Shown here one piece after another: positions 7,817-16,922 of a DNA stretch of 64,000 nucleotides. The notes beneath the pieces are model-generated. The model was not told where the DNA came from. It saw only the letters and a program-made list of their open reading frames with translations, and searched no databases. Each line of letters starts with the position of its first letter. Position 1 is the stretch's first letter. The stretch covers positions 1 through 64,000 of the forward strand of contig JAEYPN010000030.1 of the NCBI GenBank assembly GCA_023410715.1, in the 5' to 3' direction. This DNA comes from Bacillota bacterium. GTDB lineage: Bacteria > Bacillota_I > Bacilli_A > Izemoplasmatales > UBA1188. The position numbers and the translations under genes were made by a program.

Positions 7817-9406
7817 ATGTTTTTAAACAAACAAGTTTATGTTTTTAAAGAAAATTTTAATAACGCCCAGATGCAACAAACGATTGATGAAGTTTATGAA
7901 AGATTAGAAAATGGGCAATTTTCGCGTGATAGAGCGCTATTTATATTTTATCCAGGAACTTATGACCTTGAGGTTAAAGTTGGTTTTTATACTGAAGTGA
8001 TTGGCTTAGGTGAATTACCAAGTGATGTGAAAATTAGAAAAATTAGTAGTTATGCTAGATGGATGAAGAATAATAATGCGACATGTAATTTTTGGCGTGC
8101 TGTAAGTAACGTTTCAACTACTAGTGATATGTTATGGGCGGTATCGCAGGCAACATCACTTAGACGCATTGAAGTCTTTGGCGATTTATATCTTAATGAA
8201 GAAAAAGGTTGGTCAAGTGGGGGCTTTTTAGCCAATTCACTTGTTCATGGCAATATTTATTCAGGCACCCAACAACAGTGGTTAACCCGAAATACATCAT
8301 TTAATAGTTGGATCGGTCAAAACTGGAATATGGTTTTTGTCGGATGCAGTAATGCTCCACTTGGTGAATGGCCAAAGGATAAATATACAAAAGTTGAATT
8401 AACAGAAAAAGTTAAAGAAAAACCTTATTTAATATATAAAGATGAAATTTATGTAAGAGTTCCAAAAACCAAATATAATACAGTAAATCATAATTTTATG
8501 GATGAATATGTTGATATTCCCTTAAGTGATTTTTATATTGTATCTTATAATGATAGTGCAAAAACCATCAATGAAAAACTAAAAGAAAAGAAAAATATTT
8601 TATTCTTACCAGGAATATACCAACTTGAAGAATCACTTATTTTAGATAGTGGCATGATTTTAGGCTTAGGCTATCCAACCTTAGAAAATACGAGTGATAA
8701 CCATGAATCAACAATTATTGTAAATGGTGATGAAACAATTGTCTCTGGTATTTTAATTGAAGCAAATGATCAAGATAACATGGTTAAAGTTCTTGGTAAT
8801 GACGTTTTATTATGTGATTTATATGCAAGAATTGGTGGAGCATATGATAAGATAACGAGAGCTCTTAAAGTAGTTATTATTAATGGTAATAATCTAATAG
8901 GCGATCATTTCTGGTTATGGAGGGCTGACCATTCATTTGGTGTTGGTTGGAATGTTAATAAATCAAAAAATGGCATAATCGTAAATGGAAATGATGCAAT
9001 CTTTTTTGCTTTAATGGTTGAACACTTTGAAGAATATCAAGCAATTTTTAATGGTGAGAATATTAAGGTATTTATGTATCAATCCGAATCACCATACGAC
9101 TGTTTAGATCAAAAAGATTTTATGTCCCATAATGGATTAAAAAATGGGTACTCATCTTATAAAGTAGCTGATCATGTTAAAAAACATGAAGGATATGGGA
9201 TTGGCTTCTATTCCGTTTTATTTAGAACACCTATTGATATTGCATCAGGGGTTGAAGCACCATGTGTTAAAGGTGTTTATCTAAAAAATATAATTACAGT
9301 TGAATTAGGGTCTTTAAAAGGCATAAGTAATGTTATTAATGACCTATCAATTAAAGATTCTGAAAATAGAATTAAATACTATTTAGAATTTGGTGAAAAA
9401 GAGTAA
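7817..9406 (+). CDS. Two-domain beta-helix protein, possibly glycan-active, without a signal peptide
   Basis: A 529-residue protein with two predicted right-handed beta-helix modules, each opening with a 'FYPGTYDL' or 'LFLPGIYQL' turn and followed by 'GLGELP' or 'GLGYPTL'. Blocks such as 'WAVSQATSLRRI', 'SSGGFLANSLV', 'SGTQQQWLTRN', 'WNMVFVGC' and 'WLWRADHSFGVGW' match, from memory, large secreted actinobacterial proteins usually annotated as coagulation factor 5/8-type or GH55-like. Those are exported; this one starts directly with MFLNKQVYVF and has no signal peptide or extra carbohydrate-binding domain. GAGGTAAAG precedes the ATG. It is a single-gene unit. An enzymatic role on polysaccharide is plausible but unproven. 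Confidence 0.65.
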   Translation: MFLNKQVYVFKENFNNAQMQQTIDEVYERLENGQFSRDRALFIFYPGTYDLEVKVGFYTEVIGLGELPSDVKIRKISSYARWMKNNNATCNFWRAVSNVSTTSDMLWAVSQATSLRRIEVFGDLYLNEEKGWSSGGFLANSLVHGNIYSGTQQQWLTRNTSFNSWIGQNWNMVFVGCSNAPLGEWPKDKYTKVELTEKVKEKPYLIYKDEIYVRVPKTKYNTVNHNFMDEYVDIPLSDFYIVSYNDSAKTINEKLKEKKNILFLPGIYQLEESLILDSGMILGLGYPTLENTSDNHESTIIVNGDETIVSGILIEANDQDNMVKVLGNDVLLCDLYARIGGAYDKITRALKVVIINGNNLIGDHFWLWRADHSFGVGWNVNKSKNGIIVNGNDAIFFALMVEHFEEYQAIFNGENIKVFMYQSESPYDCLDQKDFMSHNGLKNGYSSYKVADHVKKHEGYGIGFYSVLFRTPIDIASGVEAPCVKGVYLKNIITVELGSLKGISNVINDLSIKDSENRIKYYLEFGEKE

Positions 9407-9731
9407 CTATTTAAACTTCAAAAATAATTTAAGTCAAAAAAGTGTTATAGTGAAGATTCAAAGTACGAGCAATAATAAAAGATTGATTTAAGATTAAATC
9501 TTATTAAATAGAGCATTGCTTAATCAACTTTTACTTAAGAGTTTATTATGTTAGTAGAAAAAATGGTCGTTTGGTAAAACCAATTAATTCACATAGCTTA
9601 TTTGATACAATAAAAAATATTTATAAAATAAACATACCATTTAAAGAAGTCTAATTACCTTTTTAAATGGTATTTTTATTAAATCTTATTCTAACTTAAT
9701 ATTTTGTTTCATATAATGAATCGGTGATAAT
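9407..9731. other. Intergenic region with a possible short ORF remnant and a terminator
   Basis: There is no intact gene in this 325-base gap. A short frame of about 48 codons (from about 9510 to the TAA at 9654) reads '...VSRKNGRLVKPINSHSLFD' and then 'TIKNIYKINIPFKEV'; it has no start codon or ribosome site and may be gene debris. A strong hairpin (9634-9673) closes the region. A TATAAT at 9712-9717 probably serves dacA. Confidence 0.4.
9634..9677 (+). terminator. Intrinsic terminator
   Basis: A 12-bp stem, ATACCATTTAAA (9634-9645) with TTTAAATGGTAT (9662-9673), is followed by T's. It lies upstream of dacA. Confidence 0.7.
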
Positions 9732-10856
9732 ATGAAAAAGATGTTAATCTTTATTTTTTTACTAATAGGGACTTTCTTTAGTTTAAATGTTGAAGTAAAA
9801 GCTGATAATTTAATAAAAGATGCCAAAAGTGGCTTTTTAATTGAAGCAAACACCGGAGCCATTCTTTATAATTATAATGAAAAAAAACGTCTTCCAATGG
9901 CTTCAATGACGAAAATTATGAGCTTATATTTGATTTTTGAAGCAATGGGTAAAGGACTTTTTTCTTTAAACGATACACATCAAGCTTCAAGTACGGCGGC
10001 GACTAAAACAGGTTCACATATATATTTAGCAGTTGGCGAGGTTATGAAGGTTGAGGATTATATAAAATCAATCTGCATTGTGTCAGCTAATGATGCAACA
10101 GTGGCTCTAGCAGAAAAGGTTGCAGGAACTGAAGAAGCCTTTGTAAAAATGATGAATAATAAAGCCAAGGAATTTGGCTTAACAGATACAAAGTTTTCTG
10201 ATTCAACCGGGTTAGCATCAACTGATCATTATTCAACGGCTTATGACATGGCAATTATGGCAATGCATTTAGTTAATGATTATCCGCTAGTTCTAAATTA
10301 TTCTAAACGCTATGAAGACTATATTAGAACTGAAACGACAAACCCATTTTGGTTAGTTAACACCAATAAACTTGTAAGATTTTATGAAGGTGTTGATGGC
10401 TTAAAAACTGGCTGGACTGATGAAGCTGGTTATTGTTTAACTGCAACAATTAAAGTTGATAACTTACGTTTAATTGGTGTATTAATGGGTGGTTCAACAG
10501 CTGATGAAAGAAATGCTGAAATGCGTAAATTATTAAATTATGGAATAAATACTTATAAGAATGAAACAATTATCAAAAAAGATGATTTTGTCACTCATAT
10601 TTATGATCTTAAAACATATCCAAATGAATATGATTTAAGATCTTCAAAGGATGTCTATATCACAAAGAAACGTAATGAAACATTAAAAGAGATTAAAAAG
10701 GACATCGTAAAAAAAGAAGATGGCTTCTATCTTAAAATTACATATGATAACAACGAATATGAACTAATTTATTTAAAACCAGGTAGTGATGTAAAAAATG
10801 CCAATATAAAAGATGTCTTATTATCACTTATAAAACTCTTTTTTAAGACTAAATAA
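9732..10856 (+). CDS. dacA: D-alanyl-D-alanine carboxypeptidase (PBP5/DacA type, peptidase S11)
   Basis: Trims the terminal D-Ala from peptidoglycan pentapeptides outside the membrane, so this organism makes a cell wall. All three penicillin-binding motifs are present: SxxK as SMTK (Ser58-Lys61), SxN as SAN (118-120) and KTG (225-227, in 'LKTGWT'). A signal peptide covers residues 1-24 (KKMLIFIFLLIGTFFSLNV...KA). The C-terminal 100 residues form the usual second domain; a membrane-anchoring helix is not obvious at the very end ('LLSLIKLFFKTK' is short and amphipathic). GGTGAT precedes the ATG. galE follows after 76 bases with its own promoter. Confidence 0.93.
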   Translation: MKKMLIFIFLLIGTFFSLNVEVKADNLIKDAKSGFLIEANTGAILYNYNEKKRLPMASMTKIMSLYLIFEAMGKGLFSLNDTHQASSTAATKTGSHIYLAVGEVMKVEDYIKSICIVSANDATVALAEKVAGTEEAFVKMMNNKAKEFGLTDTKFSDSTGLASTDHYSTAYDMAIMAMHLVNDYPLVLNYSKRYEDYIRTETTNPFWLVNTNKLVRFYEGVDGLKTGWTDEAGYCLTATIKVDNLRLIGVLMGGSTADERNAEMRKLLNYGINTYKNETIIKKDDFVTHIYDLKTYPNEYDLRSSKDVYITKKRNETLKEIKKDIVKKEDGFYLKITYDNNEYELIYLKPGSDVKNANIKDVLLSLIKLFFKTK

Positions 10857-10867
10857 CTATAAAAAGA

Positions 10868-10896
10868 TTGTTTTTTACTCCAAATTGTGTCATAAT
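10868..10896 (+). promoter_or_regulatory. galE promoter
   Basis: TTGTTT (10868-10873), a 17-base spacer and CATAAT (10891-10896) with an upstream TG (extended -10). Confidence 0.5.
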
Positions 10897-10932
10897 AATA
10901 GCTGAACTAATAATATGAAATGAGGCGTTAAA

Positions 10933-11946
10933 ATGACAATTTTAGTAACAGGTTGTCTAGGTTATATTGGCTCACATACATGTGTGGAGTTACAAAATAG
11001 AGATTATAAAGTAGTAGGAATTGATAATTTATCTAATTCAAAAATTGATGTTTTAGATAGAATAAAAAAGATTACTGGTAAAGATTTAAAGTTTTATCAA
11101 GGTGATATTCTTGATAAGGAATTACTTAGAAAAATATTTAATGAAAATAAGGTTGACTCTGTCATTCATTTCGCGGGCTTAAAGGCCGTTGGTGAATCAG
11201 TAGTTAAACCACTTGAATATTATCATAATAATGTTCAAGGGACCATTTCTTTACTTGAAGTAATGAAAGAATATAATGTTAAAAACATTATTTTCTCATC
11301 AAGCGCAACTGTTTATGGGGTTCAAGAAGAACTTCCAATAAAAGAAACTGCTCTACTTCAAGAACCTACTAATCCGTATGGCAAATCAAAATTCTTTATT
11401 GAATACATTTTGAAAGATTTATACAAATCTGATCCTGAATGGAATATTGAAATACTTAGATATTTTAATCCAATTGGTGCTCATAAATCTGGCTTAATTG
11501 GCGAAGAACCAAATGGTATTCCTAATAACTTAATGCCTTATATTACGCAAGTAGCTATCGGTAAAAGACCATATTTACAAGTATATGGAAATGACTATAA
11601 TACGCATGATGGAACAGGCGTCAGAGATTATATTCATGTTGTAGACTTAGCAATTGGCCACTGTTACGTTATAAAAAATATTATTGATAAAAAAGGTTTA
11701 TCAATTTACAATTTAGGAACAGGTATTGGTTATAGTGTTTTAGACATTGTTAATTCATTTATAAAAGTTAATAATGTTAATATTCCATATGTTATAACAG
11801 ATCGTCGGCCTGGAGATATAGATATTTGTTACGCAGATCCAAAAAAAATATATCAAGAGTTGGGCTTTAAGTGCGAATTAACACTTGATGATATGTGTCG
11901 TGATTCTTGGCGTTGGCAAGAAAATATCTCTAAAGGAAACATATAG
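10933..11946 (+). CDS. galE: UDP-glucose 4-epimerase
   Basis: Interconverts UDP-glucose and UDP-galactose in the cytoplasm using bound NAD. The Rossmann glycine motif is at the N-terminus (GCLGYIGSHT, residues 7-16), the SSSATVYG segment at 122-129, and the catalytic Tyr149-xxx-Lys153 in 'NPYGKSK'. The length of 337 residues is normal for GalE, and 'GTGVRDYIHVVDLAIGH' is a typical GalE block. GAGGCG precedes the ATG and a strong terminator follows. Its products can feed both the exopolysaccharide locus downstream and galactose entry from the galactan operon. Confidence 0.93.
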   Translation: MTILVTGCLGYIGSHTCVELQNRDYKVVGIDNLSNSKIDVLDRIKKITGKDLKFYQGDILDKELLRKIFNENKVDSVIHFAGLKAVGESVVKPLEYYHNNVQGTISLLEVMKEYNVKNIIFSSSATVYGVQEELPIKETALLQEPTNPYGKSKFFIEYILKDLYKSDPEWNIEILRYFNPIGAHKSGLIGEEPNGIPNNLMPYITQVAIGKRPYLQVYGNDYNTHDGTGVRDYIHVVDLAIGHCYVIKNIIDKKGLSIYNLGTGIGYSVLDIVNSFIKVNNVNIPYVITDRRPGDIDICYADPKKIYQELGFKCELTLDDMCRDSWRWQENISKGNI

Positions 11947-11951
11947 AAACG

Positions 11952-11978
11952 AACATCGATTAAGTCGATGTTTTTTTT
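11952..11978 (+). terminator. galE terminator
   Basis: The stem AACATCGA (11952-11959) pairs with TCGATGTT (11965-11972) and is followed by eight T's. Confidence 0.85.
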
Positions 11979-12128
11979 AATGAAAAATAGTAAATATCTT
12001 AACCTATTGTAAACCTTTAATAAATATATTAAAAATTATGTATTAATTATGGAAAATTAAATAATATTTTGCTAGAATTTGAGTGAAACATCTTGTAATT
12101 TTTTATGATTTATGTAATAATTATTTAA

Positions 12129-12145
12129 TGTTCGATTGTAGAACA
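12129..12145. promoter_or_regulatory. Possible operator before the wHTH regulator
   Basis: The inverted repeat TGTTC-gattgta-GAACA lies about 25 bases upstream of the regulator's start codon. Its position fits autoregulation. There is no direct evidence of binding. Confidence 0.3.
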
Positions 12146-12172
12146 AAAAAAGTAAGAGGTGATTATATAAAT

Positions 12173-12793
12173 ATGTTAAATAAAAAATCAACATTTTTCA
12201 CCCCAACACAACGTTATAAAGAATACATGATTCTGAATATGTTAAGTAAAAACTCGAAGATATCACAAAGAGATATTAGTGAATCACTTGGCATAGCTGT
12301 ATCAATGGTTAATATGTATTTAGCAAAATATGAAGAGCTTGGATATTTAACACGATCATATAAAACACCAAAAGATGTTGAATATCTAATCACTGAAAAA
12401 GGAATTAGTCGTAAAGAAGAATTAAATATTGGTTATTTAAGTGATACGCAGAAACTATATTCGGAAGCGAAAGAAAACATTATTGATAAACTTAGAGTTA
12501 TTAATGAAAATGGATACCATAAAATAATTTTTTATGGAGCTGGAGAAGTAGCTGAAATTATGTTATCAATTTTAAACGATAAATATTTAGAGTTTGATGT
12601 TTTAGCAATTATCGATGATAATATAGAAAAACAAGGGAAAAAGTTAGTTGGCAAAGATATTATTTCGTTAGATGATATATATGAATATACTTTTGATGGA
12701 ATCATTATATCAGCATATACGAACGATAAAAAAATATATCAAAAGCTAATTGATAAAAATATAAGTGAAGAAAAAATTATTTCAATATTTTAG
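12173..12793 (+). CDS. Winged-HTH regulator fused to a nucleotide-sugar-type Rossmann domain
   Basis: Residues about 10-80 form a winged helix-turn-helix ('YMILNMLSKNSKISQRDISES' region, with 'GIAVSMVNMYLAKYEELGYL' as recognition helix and wing). Residues about 100-205 resemble the N-terminal Rossmann-like domain of PglD/CapD-type sugar enzymes: 'KIIFYGAGEVAEIML' (GxGxxx), then 'VLAIIDDNIEKQGKKLVGKD'. It heads the exopolysaccharide cluster, so a role as local regulator that senses a nucleotide sugar or dinucleotide is a reasonable inference. AGAGGTGA lies about ten bases before the ATG at 12173. The longer frame from 12083 has no ribosome site. No catalytic residues are evident. Confidence 0.72.
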   Translation: MLNKKSTFFTPTQRYKEYMILNMLSKNSKISQRDISESLGIAVSMVNMYLAKYEELGYLTRSYKTPKDVEYLITEKGISRKEELNIGYLSDTQKLYSEAKENIIDKLRVINENGYHKIIFYGAGEVAEIMLSILNDKYLEFDVLAIIDDNIEKQGKKLVGKDIISLDDIYEYTFDGIIISAYTNDKKIYQKLIDKNISEEKIISIF

Positions 12794-12857
12794 ATTATAC
12801 CTACAAAAAATAAAGTTATAAAGTAATTATTTTGCTAGCAAAAAAAGGAGAAATAAA

Positions 12858-14135
12858 ATGTACAAAAGAAAAGACATTAAACCTTTTGAGAAGAAAGTAT
12901 GGTTGGCATCACCAACAATGCATGGTGATGAATTAAATTGGATGAAAGACGCCTATAATAAGAATTGGATGACAACTGCTGGAGAGAATGTTAATGAAGT
13001 TGAACGTATAGCAGCTTTAAAAGCAGAAGTAAAATATGCTGTTGCACTTTGTAATTGTACATCTGCTCTTCATCTTTGCTGTAAATTAGCAGGTGAAAAG
13101 TTGTATGGGAAACCTGCTATTAGTCACGGAGCATTAGAAGGTAAAAGAGTTTTTTGTTCTGATATGACTTTTGCTGCAACATTAAATCCAGTTGTCTATG
13201 AAGGCGGTATACCGGTATTTATTGATACTGAATTTGAGTCTTGGAATATGGATCCAGTTGCATTAGAAAAAGCTTTTGAACTTTATCCTGATGTTAAACT
13301 TGTTGTATGTGCTGAACTTTATGGTTTTCCAGGAAGAATAGATTTGATTAGAGATATTACTCATAGACATGGGGCGTTATTGATTGAGGATGCTGCAGAA
13401 GCGATGGGAGCAACTCTTAATGGACAACAATGTGGTTCTTTTGGTGATTATGCTGCTATCAGTTATAACGGTAATAAAATCATTACTGGAAGTAGCGGTG
13501 GCTGTTTATTAACCAATGATATTGAAGTTGCTAATAAAGCGCGTAAATGGTCTACACAAGCTAGAGAAAATGCACCTTGGTATCAACATGAAGAAGTTGG
13601 TTATAACTATAGAATAAGTAATGTTGTTGCAGGTGTAGTTAGAGGACAGTATCCATATCTTAAAGAACATATTAATCAAAAGAAAGAAATTTATGAAAGA
13701 TATAAAGAAGGATTAAAAGATTTACCAATTAAAATGAATCCTATCGTTGAAAATACTGAACCAAACTATTGGTTATCAGCTTTAATTATTGATAAAGAGG
13801 CTATGTGTAAGACTATAAAAGATGATAGTAATGCTTTATACATAAAAGAGGATGGTAAAACATGTCCAACTGAAATTCTTGAAGCACTATCTTCTATTAA
13901 TGCAGAAGGTAGACCGATATGGAAGCCAATGCACATGCAACCAATGTATAGATTGCATGAGTGTGTTGGAAAAGATGGAAGTATTAGATGCAAAACAAAT
14001 GCGTATATTGCAGGTTCAGCAAATGATGTTGGCGCTGATATCTTTGAAAGAGGATGCTGCTTACCATCTGATAATAAAATGACTACAGAAGAACAAGATA
14101 GAATAATTGAAGTAATTAGGAGATGTTTTGAATAA
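12858..14135 (+). CDS. DegT/DnrJ/EryC1/StrS-family sugar aminotransferase
   Basis: A PLP enzyme that transfers an amino group to a UDP- or dTDP-ketosugar, making the amino sugar that starts many surface glycans. Visible are 'SDMTFAATLNPVVYEGG' (100-117), the cofactor Asp in 'LLIEDAAEAMGA' (Asp178) and the internal-aldimine Lys207 in 'YNGNKIITGSSGG'. The length of 425 residues is slightly long because of extra segments around 310-340. AAGGAG precedes the ATG. Its stop overlaps the start of the sugar transferase (TAATG), the same gene pair order as PglE-PglC of bacillosamine pathways. No 4,6-dehydratase (PglF) is present in the window. Confidence 0.88.
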   Translation: MYKRKDIKPFEKKVWLASPTMHGDELNWMKDAYNKNWMTTAGENVNEVERIAALKAEVKYAVALCNCTSALHLCCKLAGEKLYGKPAISHGALEGKRVFCSDMTFAATLNPVVYEGGIPVFIDTEFESWNMDPVALEKAFELYPDVKLVVCAELYGFPGRIDLIRDITHRHGALLIEDAAEAMGATLNGQQCGSFGDYAAISYNGNKIITGSSGGCLLTNDIEVANKARKWSTQARENAPWYQHEEVGYNYRISNVVAGVVRGQYPYLKEHINQKKEIYERYKEGLKDLPIKMNPIVENTEPNYWLSALIIDKEAMCKTIKDDSNALYIKEDGKTCPTEILEALSSINAEGRPIWKPMHMQPMYRLHECVGKDGSIRCKTNAYIAGSANDVGADIFERGCCLPSDNKMTTEEQDRIIEVIRRCFE

Positions 14136-14827
14136 TGTATAGAAACTTTTTAAAAAGAGTATTTGACCTTTTCCTAAGTTTCCTCGCCATTTGCGTATTA
14201 TCTCCATTACTACTTGTTTTGACCGTTGTAGGGGCTTTTGCCTTGAAAGGAAATCCTTTCTTTACACAAAAAAGACCTGGAAAGAAAAATAAGAATGGTC
14301 AAGAAAGAATTTTTAAACTTATTAAATTTCGTACGATGACAAATGAAAAAGATAAAGATGGGAATTTACTATCAGATGATAAAAGACTAAATAGTTATGG
14401 AAAATTTCTTAGATCTACAAGTTTAGATGAATTACCAGAATTATTTAATATATTAATTGGTGACATGGCAATTATTGGTCCACGACCTCAACTTGTTAGA
14501 GATATGGTCTTTATGACTGAAGAACAAAGACATCGTCATGATGTAAGACCAGGTTTATCTGGACTTGCCCAAGTGAATGGTAGAAACAATATAACATGGG
14601 AAGAAAAATTATTTTTTGACTTAGAATACATAAAAAATATTACATTATTTAGTGATATTAAGATAATTATTTGGACAGTTTTTAAAGTCTTTAAACGCGA
14701 AGGTATTAATGAAGAAGGAATGTCAACTGCATTAGATTTTGGTGATTATTTACTTGCGGTAAAAAAAATTACACATGAAGAATATGAAAGTAAGCAGAAG
14801 CATGCAAAGGAGCTTTTAAAACAATGA
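14135..14827 (+). CDS. Initiating undecaprenyl-phosphate sugar phosphotransferase (PglC/WcaJ-type)
   Basis: Transfers a sugar-1-phosphate from a nucleotide sugar to undecaprenyl phosphate on the inner face of the membrane, the first step of repeat-unit assembly. The N-terminal membrane segment is at about residues 8-32 (LFLSFLAICVLSPLLLVLTVV). Family blocks follow: 'FTQKRPGKK', 'FKLIKFRTM', 'LRSTSLDELPELFNIL', 'GDMAIIGPRPQL' and 'VRPGLSGLAQVNGRN'. The 230-residue size matches the minimal PglC-like class. It is coupled to the aminotransferase by a one-base overlap and to the next gene by ATGA. Confidence 0.93.
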   Translation: MYRNFLKRVFDLFLSFLAICVLSPLLLVLTVVGAFALKGNPFFTQKRPGKKNKNGQERIFKLIKFRTMTNEKDKDGNLLSDDKRLNSYGKFLRSTSLDELPELFNILIGDMAIIGPRPQLVRDMVFMTEEQRHRHDVRPGLSGLAQVNGRNNITWEEKLFFDLEYIKNITLFSDIKIIIWTVFKVFKREGINEEGMSTALDFGDYLLAVKKITHEEYESKQKHAKELLKQ

Positions 14828-15312
14828 AAAAATATTTGCTATACAAAAGAGAAAAAAATTATGATTTAATAGCAGATAATATAGATATAAAAACGCACAA
14901 ACTAAAAAATGGATTATTTTTATTGTTTGAAAAACATTCTTTCAAGATGTTTATTTTAAGACTATATTTTTTGATAATATCATTTGGTAGAGCCAAAATA
15001 TATTACGTTATTATAGATAATGAACTTGCTCATTTTAGTTTTGTTTTTGGAAAATGTATTAAGTTTCCATTTTTGAATAATGAAGATATATGTATTGGTC
15101 CTTGTTTTACAAAAGAAAAATTTCGTGGTAAAGGAATATATAAATCTGTACTTTGCTACATCAATAAGCTAAATACAAAAGGAAATAATTATATCTTTGT
15201 ATCTGTAGATAATAAAGCTTCAATTTCCGGAATTGAAAAAAGCGGATTTGCTAAAATTGGATATGTAAAGAGAACAGTTTTTAAAAATTTTAAATTAATA
15301 AGGGGTAGATAA
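14824..15312 (+). CDS. GNAT-family acetyltransferase
   Basis: A 162-residue protein with the acetyl-CoA-binding motif A, 'IGPCFTKEKFRGKGIYKSVL' (R/Q-x-x-G-x-G/A as RGKGIY), and the C-terminal 'GIEKSGFAKIGYVKR' block typical of GNAT enzymes. The N-terminal half (about residues 40-85) is hydrophobic and less conserved. Overlap with the sugar transferase and position next to the aminotransferase suggest acetylation of the amino sugar or of the growing repeat unit. The acceptor is an inference. Confidence 0.72.
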   Translation: MKKYLLYKREKNYDLIADNIDIKTHKLKNGLFLLFEKHSFKMFILRLYFLIISFGRAKIYYVIIDNELAHFSFVFGKCIKFPFLNNEDICIGPCFTKEKFRGKGIYKSVLCYINKLNTKGNNYIFVSVDNKASISGIEKSGFAKIGYVKRTVFKNFKLIRGR

Positions 15313-15315
15313 AAA

Positions 15316-16149
15316 ATGAATAATGAATGGAGATATTACAACCATGCATTAGTACCAAATTGTGCACCGCATGAAGAGGAAAATTTATTTATAATTGAGG
15401 GAGAAAAAATACCCTTTAAAGAATATAAAAGAGCATTATTAGCTAGGTGGACTACAGATTTTGATTGCGGTTATAATACTAATTGGTGGTTCGTAATTTT
15501 AGATAAGCCTTTTAATATTGAAAATCTACCAGCAAGAAAAAGATATAAAATTAATAAAGCAAGTAAATATTTTGACGTTAAGTTATGTGATCCTAGAAAA
15601 TATATTGATGATCTTTATGAGGTAACAGTTGATGCTCAAAACTCATATCCAAAAAAAAATAAAAATATTATAAAAAAGGAATTTTTTAATGATTACATTG
15701 AGGAAATATGTAATAAAAAAATTATTAAAGTATATATAGCTTTTTTTAAAGAAACTAATGAAGTAGTAGGCTATTCTATTATTCCTACATTTGACAATTG
15801 GTGTGAGTTACAAACACAAAAAGCAAAGCCAGCTTATGAGAAATATGGTTTAAACGCAGCATTGCTTTATGCACTAATAACTGATAATTCAAAAAAATTA
15901 GAAGAAGGAAATTATTACATTTGTGATGGTGCAAGAAATATAAATCATGAAACTAATTTTCAAAATTATTTAGAAGAAAATTTTGGATTTAGAAAAGCAT
16001 ATTGTAAACTTCACATTGTTTATAATAAAAAAATTAAATGGATTATTAAATTACTATTTCCATTTAGAAATATTTTTGTAAAATTTGATTCATTTAAGAG
16101 AGTACATTTGTTAAATAGTTTATTAAAGATGGAAGAGTATAGGAGGTAG
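15316..16149 (+). CDS. GNAT/FemAB-like acyltransferase of the exopolysaccharide locus
   Basis: I do not recognise a precise family. The 277-residue protein is soluble. Its middle part ('LPARKRYKINKASKYFDVKL', then 'VYIAFFKETNEVVGYSIIP') and the late segment 'GARNINHETNFQNYLEENFG' resemble GNAT-fold acyl- or aminoacyl-transferases such as FemAB-like proteins found in surface-polysaccharide clusters. It starts four bases after the previous gene and is followed closely by a glycosyltransferase. It may add an acyl or aminoacyl group to a sugar. Confidence 0.5.
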   Translation: MNNEWRYYNHALVPNCAPHEEENLFIIEGEKIPFKEYKRALLARWTTDFDCGYNTNWWFVILDKPFNIENLPARKRYKINKASKYFDVKLCDPRKYIDDLYEVTVDAQNSYPKKNKNIIKKEFFNDYIEEICNKKIIKVYIAFFKETNEVVGYSIIPTFDNWCELQTQKAKPAYEKYGLNAALLYALITDNSKKLEEGNYYICDGARNINHETNFQNYLEENFGFRKAYCKLHIVYNKKIKWIIKLLFPFRNIFVKFDSFKRVHLLNSLLKMEEYRR

Positions 16150-16153
16150 TTTT

Positions 16154-16921
16154 ATGTATGGATTAGTATCAATAATTATGCCATCGTTTAATACAGAAAA
16201 ATTTATTTTAGAGAGCATAGACTCAGTATTAAATCAAACATACAAAAATTGGGAACTAATAATTATTGATGATTGTTCTACGGATAACACCATAGAAAAA
16301 CTATCTACAATTAAAGATTTAAGAATTGTTATTCTTAGAAATGAATCAAATAGAGGAGCAGCTTTTTCGAGAAATAGAGCATTAAAAATTGCAAAAGGAA
16401 AATGGATTGCATTTCTTGATTCTGATGACTTATGGCTGCCAACTAAGTTAGAAAAACAGATTAATTTTATGAAAGAAAACAACTATTACTTTTCATATAC
16501 AAATTATGAGGAAATAGATGAAAATTCCAAGTCATTAGGAAAAATGATAACTGGGCCAAAAAAAATAACAAAACATGGAATGTTTAATTATTGCTGGCCT
16601 GGATGTTTAACCGTAATGTATGATTTATCTATTATAGGTTTAATTCAAATAGAAGACATTAAAAAAAATAATGATTATGCAATGTGGCTTATTGTATGCA
16701 AAAAAGCAAACTGCTACTTACTTAATGAAACGTTGGGAAAATATAGAAAAAATAGAAAAGGTTCAATAAGTAATAACAATTATAAAACGTTAATTAAATG
16801 GCATTTTAAATTGTATAGAGATGCTGAAAAAGAAAATATTTTTGTTGCTTTATGGCATACTTGCTGGAATATATTTTTTGGTATAATAAAAAAGGTTGTA
16901 TACGTAAAGGGAGTGAAATAA
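16154..16921 (+). CDS. Family 2 glycosyltransferase
   Basis: A GT-A fold transferase that adds a sugar from a nucleotide sugar to the lipid-linked repeat unit. The classic start 'VSIIMPSFNTEKFILESIDS', the block 'LNQTYKNWELIIIDDCSTDNT' and the metal-binding DxD in 'WIAFLDSDDLW' are all visible. At 255 residues it is a short single-domain enzyme with no clear membrane helix apart from a hydrophobic C-terminus. AGGAGG precedes the ATG. The donor and acceptor are not predictable. Confidence 0.92.
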   Translation: MYGLVSIIMPSFNTEKFILESIDSVLNQTYKNWELIIIDDCSTDNTIEKLSTIKDLRIVILRNESNRGAAFSRNRALKIAKGKWIAFLDSDDLWLPTKLEKQINFMKENNYYFSYTNYEEIDENSKSLGKMITGPKKITKHGMFNYCWPGCLTVMYDLSIIGLIQIEDIKKNNDYAMWLIVCKKANCYLLNETLGKYRKNRKGSISNNNYKTLIKWHFKLYRDAEKENIFVALWHTCWNIFFGIIKKVVYVKGVK

Positions 16922-16922
16922 T

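Noticed and set aside
13852..14082. 76-codon plus-strand frame inside the aminotransferase gene
   Set aside because: It overlaps the conserved aminotransferase frame, lacks a ribosome site and has no recognisable motif.
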